A stretch of 45,645 nt of DNA from Acidobacteriaceae bacterium (GTDB lineage Bacteria > Acidobacteriota > Terriglobia > Terriglobales > Acidobacteriaceae): assembly GCA_003133425.1 (NCBI GenBank), contig PKXI01000147.1, forward strand, positions 706 through 46,350, read 5' to 3'. Made by a program: the position numbers and the translations under genes. Of this stretch, positions 1 to 9,011 are shown piece by piece (positions within the stretch are counted from its first letter, which is position 1; each line of letters begins with the position of its first letter). The notes beneath the pieces were generated by a model that was not told the origin of the DNA, ran no database searches, and saw nothing but the letters and a program-made list of their open reading frames with translations.

Positions 1-1643
1 TGCTCAAAGGTCTTTGGCCCGATTCCTGGAACCTCCAGAACCTGTGTGCGCGATCGAAAGCCGCCCTTCTCATTGCGATGGGTCACAATGTTTTGCGCGG
101 TGCGCTCCGTTATTCCTGCGACAAAGCGCAGCAGTGTCCACGACGATGTATTCAGGTCGACGCCGACGCGATTCACGCAACTCTCGATCACTTTCTCCAG
201 CGACTCCTGCAGTTGGCGCTGATCCACATCGTGCTGGTACTGGCCCACTCCAATTGATTTGGGATCAACCTTTACCAGCTCAGACAATGGATCCTGCAGC
301 CGCCGGGCAATCGAAATAGCGCCCCGCACCGTCAGGTCAAGATCGGGAAACTCCTGCCTCGCAACGTCGGAGGCCGAGTAGATACTGGCGCCCGATTCGC
401 TCACCGTCACAGAAAAGATTCCGTCAATATTCTTCTCGCGCAGAAAGTCGCGGACAAACGCATCCGTCTCGCGCGAAGCCGTGCCATTCCCTATAGCGAT
501 GGCGCGAACATTGTGCTGGCGCAGCAGGGCCTCCAACTTGGGAACAGCCTCTGCGTTGCCATGCTTTGAAGTATGCAGATAGAGAACGTCGTGCGCCAGC
601 AGCTTGCCGGTCGCGTCCACCACAGCAATCTTGCAGCCCGTGCGCAGGCCCGGATCGATCCCCAGCACTGAGATAGGACCCGCGGGCGGAGCCAGCAAAA
701 GGTTGTAGAGATTGTCCCGAAACACCTGGATCGCACCTGCATCGGAACGGCGCTTCAACTCCAGGCGAATCTCTCCCTGAATGGATGAGTTCAACAGGCG
801 TTTCCACGCGTCCTCGATCGCGAGTTCCAGTTGCCGCGTCCAATCACCCTGTTGCCGCAACACGTGGCGCCGGATCAGTGCGACAGGGCGTTCGGGTTCC
901 AGTTCGATCAGAAAGTACAGCACGTTCTCGCCTTCGCCGCGGCGAATCGCCAGCATGCGATGTGAGGGGATGGTCTTTACCGGCTCGCTGTATTCGTAAT
1001 ACATCTTGAACTTTTCCTGCTCATCGATCGCATCCGAAACCTTGCGGCTCACGATCACGCCCTCGTCAAACATTATGCGGCGCAGTGCCTTGCGCAGGTC
1101 GGCGTCTTCACTGATCCACTCGGCAACAATATGACGCGCACCTTCCAGCGCTTCGTCAACGGTCGCCACGCCGAGTTCAACATTCACAAAGCTGGCCGCA
1201 AAAATCTCCAAAGGCTGCGTAGACGGCTCTTGTTGCCAAAGGTAGGACGCCAGTGGCTCCAGCCCCTTTTCACGCGCGATAGTAGCCTTGGTGCGTCGCT
1301 TGGGCCGATAGGGAAGGTAGAGATCTTCCAACTCGCTCTTATCGAGCGTGGCTTCAATCCGCGCCTTCAGTTCATCGGTCAGCTTGCCCTGTTCCGCGAT
1401 GGAAGCGAGGATTGTTGCACGGCGTTCCGTGAGGTCACGAAAGTACGCCAGCTTCTCTTCAATGTTTCGGATCTGGACTTCGTCCAGGTTGCCGGTTGCT
1501 TCCTTGCGGTAGCGGGCGATGAAGGGAACCGTTCCGCCGTCGTCCAGAAGTTCAATGACGGCCACGAGTCCACGCATCGGCAGATTCAATGTCTGAGCAA
1601 TATGGAGGAGGATTTCAGGGGAGAGAATGAGATTTTCTTTCAT
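1..1643 (-). CDS. tex: Tex-family transcription accessory protein, 3' end outside the window
   Basis: The minus strand reads open from an ATG at 1643 to the window edge, giving about 547 residues, so roughly the last quarter is missing. The translation begins MKENLILSPEIL and contains the family hallmarks PFIARYRKEATGNLDE near residue 43 and the YqgF/RNase H-like core (SVLGIDPGLRTGCKIAVVD). It ends in the helix-hairpin-helix region (NIVTHRNEKGGFRSR, then VPGIGPKTFE). The C-terminal S1 RNA-binding domain expected from the family must lie beyond base 1. Tex proteins are cytoplasmic nucleic-acid-binding factors linked to transcription and RNA metabolism. The gene stands alone here, with 168 bp before the next minus-strand gene upstream. 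Identification rests on the conserved motifs and is firm; the exact physiological role is not known from sequence. Confidence 0.95.
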   Translation of the reverse strand, partial: MKENLILSPEILLHIAQTLNLPMRGLVAVIELLDDGGTVPFIARYRKEATGNLDEVQIRNIEEKLAYFRDLTERRATILASIAEQGKLTDELKARIEATLDKSELEDLYLPYRPKRRTKATIAREKGLEPLASYLWQQEPSTQPLEIFAASFVNVELGVATVDEALEGARHIVAEWISEDADLRKALRRIMFDEGVIVSRKVSDAIDEQEKFKMYYEYSEPVKTIPSHRMLAIRRGEGENVLYFLIELEPERPVALIRRHVLRQQGDWTRQLELAIEDAWKRLLNSSIQGEIRLELKRRSDAGAIQVFRDNLYNLLLAPPAGPISVLGIDPGLRTGCKIAVVDATGKLLAHDVLYLHTSKHGNAEAVPKLEALLRQHNVRAIAIGNGTASRETDAFVRDFLREKNIDGIFSVTVSESGASIYSASDVARQEFPDLDLTVRGAISIARRLQDPLSELVKVDPKSIGVGQYQHDVDQRQLQESLEKVIESCVNRVGVDLNTSSWTLLRFVAGITERTAQNIVTHRNEKGGFRSRTQVLEVPGIGPKTFE

Positions 1644-1811
1644 ATAGATTCAGTGTCCATGTTACATCGAGCCGACACGCCTCGCGCACAGGATCATCGG
1701 CGTCGCGCATTCGTTTGCGTCAGACTGATTTAACTTGCGAGCTTGCACGAGTTTTCAGGACTCAACCCGTGTTCGGGGATGACAGAAATCCTGGCAAGAA
1801 GGAGAGGCTTG

Positions 1812-2063
1812 CTACCGTTCGCAAAACTCCTGACTGCCACAGCCGCCGCCCATACCACAGCAGGGTCCGCCGGCGCCGCAGGCTGAGCGCGCCTCTGCGG
1901 AGTGGCCACCGCCGCCTTTGGAGATGACGCCTGCTCCGCCGCTTATCAGCCGCTTCACTTTGCCGCCACATCCCGGGCAGGACTCGATCTCCGGATCGGA
2001 CATCTTCTGCCGCTCTTGAAATCGGCTTCCACAGGCATTGCACTGATATTCGTACGCGGGCAT
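1812..2063 (-). CDS. FmdB-type zinc ribbon protein
   Basis: A protein of 83 residues starting MPAYEYQC, the usual opening of the FmdB/CxxC_CxxC regulatory protein family. Four cysteines (C8, C11, C29, C32) form a single zinc ribbon over the first 40 residues. The tail is rich in Gly and Cys (GGGGHSAEARS, then clustered Cys), also common in this family. A good Shine-Dalgarno (AAAGGAG) lies just before the ATG. The family is widespread in bacteria; its function is poorly defined beyond probable metal or nucleic acid binding. It sits between tex and an SDR gene, all on the minus strand but with separate spacing, so shared transcription is possible and unproven. Confidence 0.9.
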   Translation of the reverse strand: MPAYEYQCNACGSRFQERQKMSDPEIESCPGCGGKVKRLISGGAGVISKGGGGHSAEARSACGAGGPCCGMGGGCGSQEFCER

Positions 2064-2117
2064 CGTAAACTCCTTTTCTACGCTATGTATGGAATTCCTA
2101 TCCTTATTATACGAAGG

Positions 2118-2900
2118 CTACCGCTTTCGCAAACGCAATGACTCCCAGCTTCCGTCTGCGCTCCAGCCACCGTCTACAGAGAGCGCATGCCCATTGACGA
2201 AACCGCTTTCCTCTCCGTCAGCGAGAAATGCGATTGCCCGGGCAATATCATCGGGACTTGCGAAACGCGCCATCGGCACACGTCCAATAATATCGGCGTC
2301 AGTGTAGCTGCCTCCTGCCTGGTCCGCGACATCCATCTCAGTCTTTACCCAGCCGGGGCAAACAGCGTTCACTCGCACTCCCCGCCCTCCCCACTCTGCT
2401 GCGAGCGTGCGGGTTAAGCCAATCAGTCCATGCTTCGAAGCGTTGTAGGCTGCACGGTCCGCAACGCCCAGCAACCCCGCAACCGATGCAACATTCACGA
2501 TTGAGCCGCTTCCGGCCTCGATCATCTTTTCTCCGAAGGCCTTCGCCATCAAAAACGGCGCTACAAGGTTCACCTCAATCACGCGGCGATAGTCGCTGGC
2601 AGCAGTATCTTCCGCCGCGGAAATGAGACTGATGCCGGCATTGTTCACCAACACATCAGCGCGTTCATAACGTTCGAAGACCTCGCCGGCGAAACGCACG
2701 ACGGTAGCTTCATCTGTAATATCGCCGGCGCAGCCCATTGCCTCGCCACCTTTTGATTCAATGGACTCAACGGTCTCCGCAGGCTCGCGAAGATCGATGA
2801 TGGCGAGCCTGTAACCTCGCTGCGCAAGCAACTCGGCAGTCTTGCGGCCAATCCCTTGTGTTCCCCCGGTAACCACTGCCACCCTCGTGTTTTCGCTCAT
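2118..2900 (-). CDS. short-chain dehydrogenase/reductase (classical SDR)
   Basis: A protein of 260 residues with the full classical SDR pattern: the NAD(P)-binding TGGTQGIG at residues 11-18, NNAG at 86-89, Asn111, Ser139 and the catalytic YNASK (Tyr152, Lys156). It ends with the usual VDGGWSADGSW. Asp36, at the end of the second beta strand (LAIIDLRE), argues for NAD(H) over NADP(H) by the usual SDR rule. It resembles FabG-like and 3-ketoacyl/sugar/alcohol dehydrogenases; the substrate cannot be told from sequence. GGGAG lies about 12 nt before the start. The gene is divergent from the M50 peptidase gene, and the 106 bp between them should hold both promoters. Confidence 0.93.
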   Translation of the reverse strand: MSENTRVAVVTGGTQGIGRKTAELLAQRGYRLAIIDLREPAETVESIESKGGEAMGCAGDITDEATVVRFAGEVFERYERADVLVNNAGISLISAAEDTAASDYRRVIEVNLVAPFLMAKAFGEKMIEAGSGSIVNVASVAGLLGVADRAAYNASKHGLIGLTRTLAAEWGGRGVRVNAVCPGWVKTEMDVADQAGGSYTDADIIGRVPMARFASPDDIARAIAFLADGEESGFVNGHALSVDGGWSADGSWESLRLRKR

Positions 2901-3006
2901 TTAATTCGATACTCCCTTTCGTATGATCGTAAACCTCCACCGTGTTGATCAAGCACATGCAAACGCAAAATCGCACGGAACAATCTGAATGGAGTAAGCT
3001 ACCCAA

Positions 3007-3951
3007 ATGCAGAGTGTTCGCCAAGGTTCGTTCCATTTGTTTCGCTTCGCAGGGGTTGATCTTTATCTGCACTGGTCGTGGTTCCTCGTGGCGGCTTATG
3101 AGATCCAGAGCCGAAGCGGAAGGTACAACTCCGTCGCATGGAATGCAGTTGAGTACCTGGCGCTGTTCATGATTGTGCTGATGCATGAGTACGGGCATGC
3201 CCTTGCTTGCCGGCAGGTGGGCGGGACGGCAAACCAGATCGTGCTTTGGCCGCTTGGTGGCGTGGCGTATGTGAATCCACCGCAACGGCCGGGCGCAACG
3301 CTCTGGAGCATTGCGGCGGGACCGCTGGTGAATGTGGTGCTGCTGCCGGTGCTGTACACAGCGGTTGTGGTGGCCCGTTCGGCAGGATGGGCGCAAGCGA
3401 TGCCCGACGTCTATCAGTTGCTGCGGGCCGTCCTGTGGATTGACTTGTCGCTTCTGATCTTCAACATGCTGCCGATCTATCCCCTGGATGGCGGCCAGAT
3501 TCTTCGATCCTTGCTGTGGTTTGTGCTGGGACGCGGCCGCAGCCTGATGGTGACCACGGTTCTCGGCTTACTCGGCATTGTGGGGTTGATCGGCCTCGCC
3601 TTGTGGCTACGTTCCTTCTGGATAGGTGCGATTTCCGTTTTCATGCTGATGAATTGCTGGAGTGGGCTGAAGCACGCGCGGGAATTGTTGCGTGTCGCAA
3701 GGTTGCCGCGCCGGGAAGGGTATGCCTGTCCGAGTTGCAGAACTGCGCCACCGCTGGGACCCTACTGGCAATGTGGGCTGTGCGGGCAATCATTCGATAC
3801 GTTCGAAAGCAGAGCCATTTGTCCTCACTGCGCTGCTCGGTTTGGAACCACGAGATGTCTGGACTGTGGGGAACAGCACCCGCTCGACGAGTGGATAGAT
3901 CGCACTTACCCGGGCGCTGGTACGGTGAGCGGCAGCTTCTCGACAAACTAG
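3007..3951 (+). CDS. site-2-protease-like M50 metallopeptidase with C-terminal double zinc ribbon
   Basis: A protein of 314 residues. The zinc-binding HEYGH is at residues 60-64 in a hydrophobic helix, and the second metal-binding motif, NMLPIYPLDGG, has Asp161 as third ligand. Several further membrane helices lie at about 105-125, 140-155, 182-203 and 205-220, so this is an intramembrane protease of the SpoIVFB/S2P class. Unusually, a cytoplasm-sized tail (about 235-300) carries two CxxC pairs per ribbon (C241/C244 with C256/C259, then C272/C275 with C284/C287), which looks like a double zinc ribbon. Family members cleave membrane-anchored substrates such as anti-sigma factors; no substrate is encoded next door. 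GGAG lies upstream of the ATG. Active-site residues are intact. Confidence 0.9.
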   Translation: MQSVRQGSFHLFRFAGVDLYLHWSWFLVAAYEIQSRSGRYNSVAWNAVEYLALFMIVLMHEYGHALACRQVGGTANQIVLWPLGGVAYVNPPQRPGATLWSIAAGPLVNVVLLPVLYTAVVVARSAGWAQAMPDVYQLLRAVLWIDLSLLIFNMLPIYPLDGGQILRSLLWFVLGRGRSLMVTTVLGLLGIVGLIGLALWLRSFWIGAISVFMLMNCWSGLKHARELLRVARLPRREGYACPSCRTAPPLGPYWQCGLCGQSFDTFESRAICPHCAARFGTTRCLDCGEQHPLDEWIDRTYPGAGTVSGSFSTN

Positions 3952-4052
3952 AGGCGGATGTGCCGGCCAATCTTTGAGCTTTCCTCAGGGTCGCGTCGTA
4001 AGCTATTTCTGCCGAACGTGTATCGTGCGTCTCGAGCAAGGAGCGATGCGAG

Positions 4053-4427
4053 ATGACTTCGCCGAAATACCCCCCGAAAGGTGCGCAAGTAAGACGAAAT
4101 GCAGACGGCCTGACGGGGAAGGTCTATGTCAGCAGCCCGAAAGCTGACCTCGTGGCTGTGCGCTGGTCGGCAGAGAACGAGTCTGGCACATTCCTCTTTA
4201 ATGCCGAGCAGTTTGCACATGACTGGGAGTTGACGGGAAAAAGCGCTTCGAACTGGAAGGGGCTCGCTGGGGCAATTGCTCTGCTTGTGATCTTCGGGAT
4301 TTGTCTCTACGGCGGGTTGAGAGCCTGCGAATCCACTCCCGCCAGTCCGCGCTCCTCCACAACTCAGCAACGGGAGAGCGCAACTGCGCTCGCGCTGAAG
4401 GATAAGAAAGCGTTACCCGGCAACTAG
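4053..4427 (+). CDS. small single-span membrane protein, unknown function
   Basis: A protein of 124 residues that I do not recognise. Residues 1-65 form a soluble, probably beta-rich stretch with VRRNADGLTGKVY and VAVRWSAEN. A clear membrane helix follows at about 70-90 (GAIALLVIFGICLYGGL), then a Ser/Thr/Lys-rich tail. The start is supported by AAGGAG about 9 nt upstream. It follows the M50 peptidase by 101 bp on the same strand and faces the ExeA-like gene tail to tail. Composition and the good ribosome-binding site argue that it is a real gene. No function is proposed. Confidence 0.7.
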   Translation: MTSPKYPPKGAQVRRNADGLTGKVYVSSPKADLVAVRWSAENESGTFLFNAEQFAHDWELTGKSASNWKGLAGAIALLVIFGICLYGGLRACESTPASPRSSTTQQRESATALALKDKKALPGN

Positions 4428-4498
4428 TGACTCATCTTCGATATTGGGTAACGAAAACTCCGATCAATTCTTAATACGTTATCGCAAATCCGTAGCCT

Positions 4499-6057
4499 TC
4501 AGCGGTAGCTCTCGGGCAGTGCCGGACGGACATTCATTGTGGCGCCTGCCTGGGCGGCGACCGGCGTGTTGCCCGTAAGTGCGGGCCGCACCTGCACCGC
4601 AGGTGAACCACTTTGCCCGGCTCGCGTCTGACTCTGCTTCGAGGTCGCGGCGTTCACGTCCGAAACCTTTGAAGGGGATTGCGCCGCAGCGCTCGCCTGC
4701 GGGGGCGTCACGACATCTTGCGCGGCCGCCGAGGACTTGGGAATCGAGCCATAGGCAGGCAGCGGCTCATGAACAGGCGCGGTGGGATGCACTCCGGCCG
4801 AGGGCTTGGGAATCGTGCGATCGACCAACGACGGCTCATGAACAGGTGCTCCCGGTTCCATGACCGATGCCGAAGCCCGCGCGGAAACAGGATGGATCAC
4901 AGCGTTTCCAGGCTCAAGTGGCATCGTGCTTGTAGTGTGTGCCGTTGCGAGCGTACTTGCAGTGTTGGCCGCGATTGGGGCCGGGGCTGGCGTTGGTGCA
5001 GCCTTTAGAGTCAACGAGGGGGCATCGCCCGCCTTGCGAAACTGAGGGACCCGAACCTTGTCGAGCCGGAACGCGCCCGGCACGCACATCACCATCAACA
5101 ACACAGCAGCAGGAACCCAGAGCATTGCTTCGCCGGCAGACGCTGGACCCCAGAGTGTCAACAGTCGTCTGGTCTGCTTCCATTGTTTGTGTTCACCGGG
5201 CTTCACAGGCGCAACGCTCTCGGCGACTCCAATTGGCTCTCTTGATTTCGGAGTCAATTGCAGCTTGGTAATTACCTTGGCCACCATGCTGCCGTCCACC
5301 TGTTTGCTGTTCAGCACAAAGCACAGTGACAGTGCGTTATAGCAGAGGTTGTTGATGATCCGGGGAGTGCCCCGGCTGGCCCCCGCGATCATTTTGAGCG
5401 CATCTTCGGTAAATAACGGCTCGCCATAATAGCCCGCAAGTTTAACCCTGTAGTCAATGTAGGAAGCTATCTCTTCCGACGAAAGCGGTTCAAGCCGGCA
5501 GACGGTCGATATGCGCTGGCGAAGTTGTACCAGAGAACTCTGCACCAATTTATCGTCAAGTTGCGGCTGTCCTGAAAGGACGATATGCATCATCTTTCCC
5601 CGCGACGTTTCGAAGTTCGTAAGCAAGCGCACTCTTTCAAGCACAGCATCCGAGAGGCTCTGCGCCTCGTCGATCACGATCACGAATTTGCGCCCTGCCT
5701 GAGTCTCTGCGACCAGCGCGTCGCTTAATTGCTTGTGCATCTCGAAACTGCTCTGCGCGGGCGTGATGCCGAGTTCGCGCAAGATGTAGCCCACCAGTTC
5801 CCGCGGCTCGCAATCGGCAGCGATATCGAAGAGAAATACCGTGCGGGTCGACTCCCGAATGCCCTCGAGGAAGCGAAACAGTAACGTCGTTTTCCCCATT
5901 CCCGGGGGGCTATCATGGCAGTAAAACCACGGTTATTGGAGAAGCCGCGCTCCAGCGCTTCCAGCGCCTCACGATGCGTGTGGCTGAGATACAAGCATCG
6001 CGGATCCGGGGAAACCCCAAACGGTTCTTCTTGAAAACCGAAGTATTGCAACCACAT
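4499..6057 (-). CDS. ExeA-like AAA+ ATPase with membrane anchor, frameshifted in the Walker A motif
   Basis: The N-terminal part (MWLQYFGFQEEPFGVSPDPR..., start ATG 6057 with GGAGGG 8 nt upstream) is the signature ExeA/GspA opening. It runs in one frame to about 5910, and the rest of the protein continues in another frame from about 5903. The break lies in a run of six C on the coding strand (5904-5909). A seventh C would give IAPPGMGKTTLLFRFLE, an exact P-loop, and a gene of exactly 520 codons. The rest shows Walker B (FVIVIDEAQSL), a sensor region (MHIVLSGQPQLDDKL), GTPRIINNLC, one membrane helix (AMLWVPAAVLLMVMCVPGAF) and a Pro/Ala-rich, probably periplasmic tail with two VHEP repeats. Family members energise secretion or exopolysaccharide machines. 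As sequenced, only an ORF at 4499-5899 beginning inside the P-loop could be made. Confidence 0.85.
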
Positions 6058-6454
6058 TAAGCTACCCTCCACCTTCTAAGCTGTGCAGCTAGCACAGAAG
6101 TGCCCAGGAAGCCCGCCAACGGGTCATGCGGACGATTTGTTGGCTCAATCTTATCTGGAATGTCCCCCTCCCTTCTCGCCGCCGAACCAATCCGGTTACC
6201 TCTGCTCGCAATCCTTCTTCCATTGGTTGCAGGGTCAGTGCGCGGAGTGTGCCCGCAGCGTCAGGGTTCGTTCCCTGTCACTCCACGAGCATGCGAAGCG
6301 AGGGGCGTTTCTGCCTTCAAACTTCAGGGGCAGCAGCCGGTAAGTCTTCGAACAGCACAGGGCAGTCGCATGGCTGATGTCTGCAGAGCGCCTTCAGGGG
6401 CTACTTGCTGAATATCAGATTTCAATTCAAGCCCTATTTACATAAAGACTCCCC
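6058..6454. other. 397-bp divergent intergenic region without a convincing gene
   Basis: This separates the ExeA-like gene (minus) from the next plus-strand gene. Short overlapping frames exist on the plus strand, but none has a ribosome-binding site or recognisable protein. The only structure I see is the inverted repeat at 6081-6097 close to the ExeA-like start. Both flanking promoters should lie here. Confidence 0.5.
6081..6097. promoter_or_regulatory. inverted repeat just upstream of the ExeA-like gene
   Basis: CTGTGC-AGCTA-GCACAG is a perfect 6-bp inverted repeat with a 5-nt spacer, about 24-40 nt upstream of the ATG at 6057. It could be an operator or a hairpin in the leader. There is no further evidence for either. 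Confidence 0.35.
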
Positions 6455-7471
6455 ATGGTCCGGATCCTGCCGAACGCGCACGGCGGACGACCAAAGGTAA
6501 TCAACGTCGTGATCTGGCTCATACAGTCAATCGATGCAATATGGTACATTTGCGCCATGATGTTGAAGGATCTGGCAGTACTGGCGATTGTGCTGGCCAT
6601 CCCGCAGGCGCAATTGACGGCCAGTGGGCAGACGGACAGCCACACAAGCGCGAATCGTCCCGCCGCGGCTTCGGCCCCTTCAACTTCTGCTCCTCTGACT
6701 GCCACCCCGGCACCGGCAGTGACCCCCGACGTGAGAACTGATTGTCCGGGCGGCAACTGCGATTACCAGCCGTCCCACATTACCGTTGCCACTCCGGCTC
6801 CGGCGCCCTCGCCGTGGCCCCTGCAGGATCGGCTTAAATGGGGAACCGAAGTGGTGTTGGTCCTGCTGGGTTATGGCGGAATTATGGTGGCGCTCTCGAC
6901 ATTGAGGAAGATCGAACGCCAGAGCAGCTACTCAGAAGCTGCCGCCCAGGCCGCGGCTGAAAGCTCCCAGGCCGCGCTGGCGTATGCGCAGGCCATCCTC
7001 CATGCAGAAAGGCCCTGGGTTCTGGTCACAATTGTTCCTTCCCGAAGCATCGAGAACGGGTTTACCGTTATTGCCACAAATCGTGGCCGCAGTCCCGCTC
7101 AGATTGTCTCGGCCGCCGAGGGGACAAGCATCGTGGCCGATGAAGCGAACCTGCCTGCCGCTCCCGAGTTCGCACCCGGAGAGCCGGACAATTCACTTGC
7201 CTCAATCATTCTGCTTCCCGGCGAATTCATGAACCTCAAATCCTTCAGCCGCGACGACGTGAGAGGGCTCTGCGAGACTGAGGAAAGACTTCTCCGCGTC
7301 GAGAACTGGGAAGAGCGGATCTTCCTTTATGGGAAAGTAGTTTATAGAGACCTGATGGGGCCCGCTGATCACCAGACCCATGAAACCGGCTGGTGCTGCA
7401 GGTACATTCACGGCCGGCAAAAGAGTGGGCTCGTGATGGCGGGCCCGCAGGAATACAACCTGCACACTTAA
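6455..7471 (+). CDS. membrane-anchored protein of unknown function
   Basis: A 338-residue reading frame, not recognised. From the second candidate start (ATG 6557, MMLKDLAVLAIVLAIPQAQ) the protein opens with a typical signal sequence. A Thr/Ala/Pro-rich linker follows, then a second hydrophobic helix (VVLVLLGYGGIMVALSTL, about residues 134-151) and an Ala-rich probable coiled stretch (SSYSEAAAQAAAESSQAALAYAQAI). The C-terminal domain begins AERPWVLVTI. This arrangement, with two helices, an Ala-rich coil and a soluble domain, is seen in many uncharacterised acidobacterial proteins. Neither start has a good ribosome-binding site; the later one is more plausible because it makes the signal peptide N-terminal. 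It converges with the next gene at 7506. Confidence 0.65.
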   Translation: MVRILPNAHGGRPKVINVVIWLIQSIDAIWYICAMMLKDLAVLAIVLAIPQAQLTASGQTDSHTSANRPAAASAPSTSAPLTATPAPAVTPDVRTDCPGGNCDYQPSHITVATPAPAPSPWPLQDRLKWGTEVVLVLLGYGGIMVALSTLRKIERQSSYSEAAAQAAAESSQAALAYAQAILHAERPWVLVTIVPSRSIENGFTVIATNRGRSPAQIVSAAEGTSIVADEANLPAAPEFAPGEPDNSLASIILLPGEFMNLKSFSRDDVRGLCETEERLLRVENWEERIFLYGKVVYRDLMGPADHQTHETGWCCRYIHGRQKSGLVMAGPQEYNLHT

Positions 7472-7505
7472 TCCATCAGTGCGCTCGGTCAAAATGGCGA
7501 ATCTA

Positions 7506-8996
7506 TTATTTGTCGCTCTGTCCTGCTGCGGGCGTTCGCACAAAAATCACGGCGTTGTCGTCGGAGTAGACCATCTTCCACTCATGCAGGAGCGGGAGAA
7601 TGTGAATCATCGGTGACTGTGCGGTCAACAGGCAGAAATTGACCTTGTACTTCTCAAGCAGGGAACTCGGGTCGCTCTGTAATGTCGCCCACTTCCCAAA
7701 CTCGCCCAAAAATCCCGACCACTCGTAAACATCGGTTCGGCCGTCCATCATCACCGGGTATTCGGGTGCCGCCCAAATCAAGTAGCCTCCAAAGGTATAG
7801 TCGTTCATCATGGGCCCGGAAAGGTGATTGGCCTTGATGAATTCCACCGCCTTCACGGGGCTCTCAGCCTCAACCTGCTTTTCCAGGTTCTGTCGGTTTG
7901 GAAATGCTAGAAAAACGCCCAGCAGCGACACCGCAATCATCACTGCATTTGGCCAGATCCGGTCCTCCTCAACTTCGTAGTTCTCCCACGAATTTGCAAG
8001 TTGACGAGACAGGATAGGCGCGGCCAGCATGCCAAATACAATCAGCATCCGCAAGTGGCCGACAGCCAGCCAGGTGCCCATCGCCAGCAGCAGCAACTCA
8101 TCAAGAAACAACTCGGATTGACGCATGACGGCCAGAAGAAGGCAGCAGACAACCACGGTCATCAGCCCGATACCGCGCGCTTCAGTCATCTGCAATGGCG
8201 CCCATTCCTGCACATTGGCCATCAGAATATGCATGTTCATCAATGTGTCGAATGGATATAGGATCTGCTTGATGCCGCCGGGATTCAGGAACAGCCCAAC
8301 TACCGAAACAATGAGAGCCCCCACCAGCGTGCGCCGGCAGTGCGGATCCCAGCGGCGCGCTACCAGTGAACCAATCTCAAAATTGAAGAACGAACTGAAG
8401 AGATAAACTCCGGCCACAACAATGCCCAAGATGAAAGATGCGTGGCAGTTGATCCAGATCACGAACACGACCGGAAGCCCGTAGAACCATCGCGGATTTC
8501 GAGTGCGTCCGGCGTGAATCAGCGGCAGCTCCGCAACCAGCAGAATGTAAGACATCATCTGCGGCCGAATGGAAAAGCCGATTGTTGCAAAGAACCACAG
8601 GATCAAGGCCCCGGCAAAACCCACCTTGGCATTTCCCGAATAGAGCCAGCACAGGCCATACCCGGCTACCAGCAGCAACGCGGTCATCGAACAGAACCAG
8701 AGCATCATCCCGGAGTACCCGCCGCACAGGTAGGCGCAGTAAATCACAACCTGGGAGAGCCACTCCTGGGGTATTAAAGCCTGGTGGTTGGTGGTATACG
8801 AAAAGAGGTCGTTGGCGGGGATGCTGTGGGTCGTCCAGATGATCTGACCCATCTTGAGGTGCCACCACAAGTCAGGGTCGTCGAAACGTCCGCGCACGGT
8901 CAGCACACCGAGCAAGACAAGTAGACCGGCCAACATTGTCGGGAACGAGAAGATCCTTTGTAAAACGCGCACGGAATTGCACCCTGTTCCCGCCAT
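7506..8996 (-). CDS. polytopic membrane protein, GT-C-like, unknown substrate
   Basis: A protein of 496 residues with about ten hydrophobic helices and a short soluble C-terminal domain (LIWAAPEYPVMMDGRTDVYEWSGF). After the first helix comes FDDPDLWWHLKMGQ, an acidic loop placed where GT-C membrane glycosyltransferases keep their catalytic Asp. This hints at a lipid-phosphosugar-dependent transferase, but I do not recognise a named family. Its start is 15 bp after the stop of the sigma-54 activator gene, so the two are very probably co-transcribed. The ATG at 8996 has a poor ribosome-binding site, and a start at MLAGLLVLLGV (18 codons in) is possible. A role in modifying a pilus or cell-surface product is inferred from position only. 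Confidence 0.7.
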   Translation of the reverse strand: MAGTGCNSVRVLQRIFSFPTMLAGLLVLLGVLTVRGRFDDPDLWWHLKMGQIIWTTHSIPANDLFSYTTNHQALIPQEWLSQVVIYCAYLCGGYSGMMLWFCSMTALLLVAGYGLCWLYSGNAKVGFAGALILWFFATIGFSIRPQMMSYILLVAELPLIHAGRTRNPRWFYGLPVVFVIWINCHASFILGIVVAGVYLFSSFFNFEIGSLVARRWDPHCRRTLVGALIVSVVGLFLNPGGIKQILYPFDTLMNMHILMANVQEWAPLQMTEARGIGLMTVVVCCLLLAVMRQSELFLDELLLLAMGTWLAVGHLRMLIVFGMLAAPILSRQLANSWENYEVEEDRIWPNAVMIAVSLLGVFLAFPNRQNLEKQVEAESPVKAVEFIKANHLSGPMMNDYTFGGYLIWAAPEYPVMMDGRTDVYEWSGFLGEFGKWATLQSDPSSLLEKYKVNFCLLTAQSPMIHILPLLHEWKMVYSDDNAVIFVRTPAAGQSDK

Positions 8997-9011
8997 GCAC
9001 GGATTGCGAAC

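Noticed and set aside
1131..1733. 200-codon open frame on the plus strand
   Set aside because: It lies antisense to tex, whose translation is clearly conserved; the frame has no motif and no ribosome-binding site.
6100..6411. 103-codon frame between the ExeA-like gene and the next gene
   Set aside because: No ribosome-binding site, no recognisable domain, and several overlapping frames of similar quality, which suggests chance.
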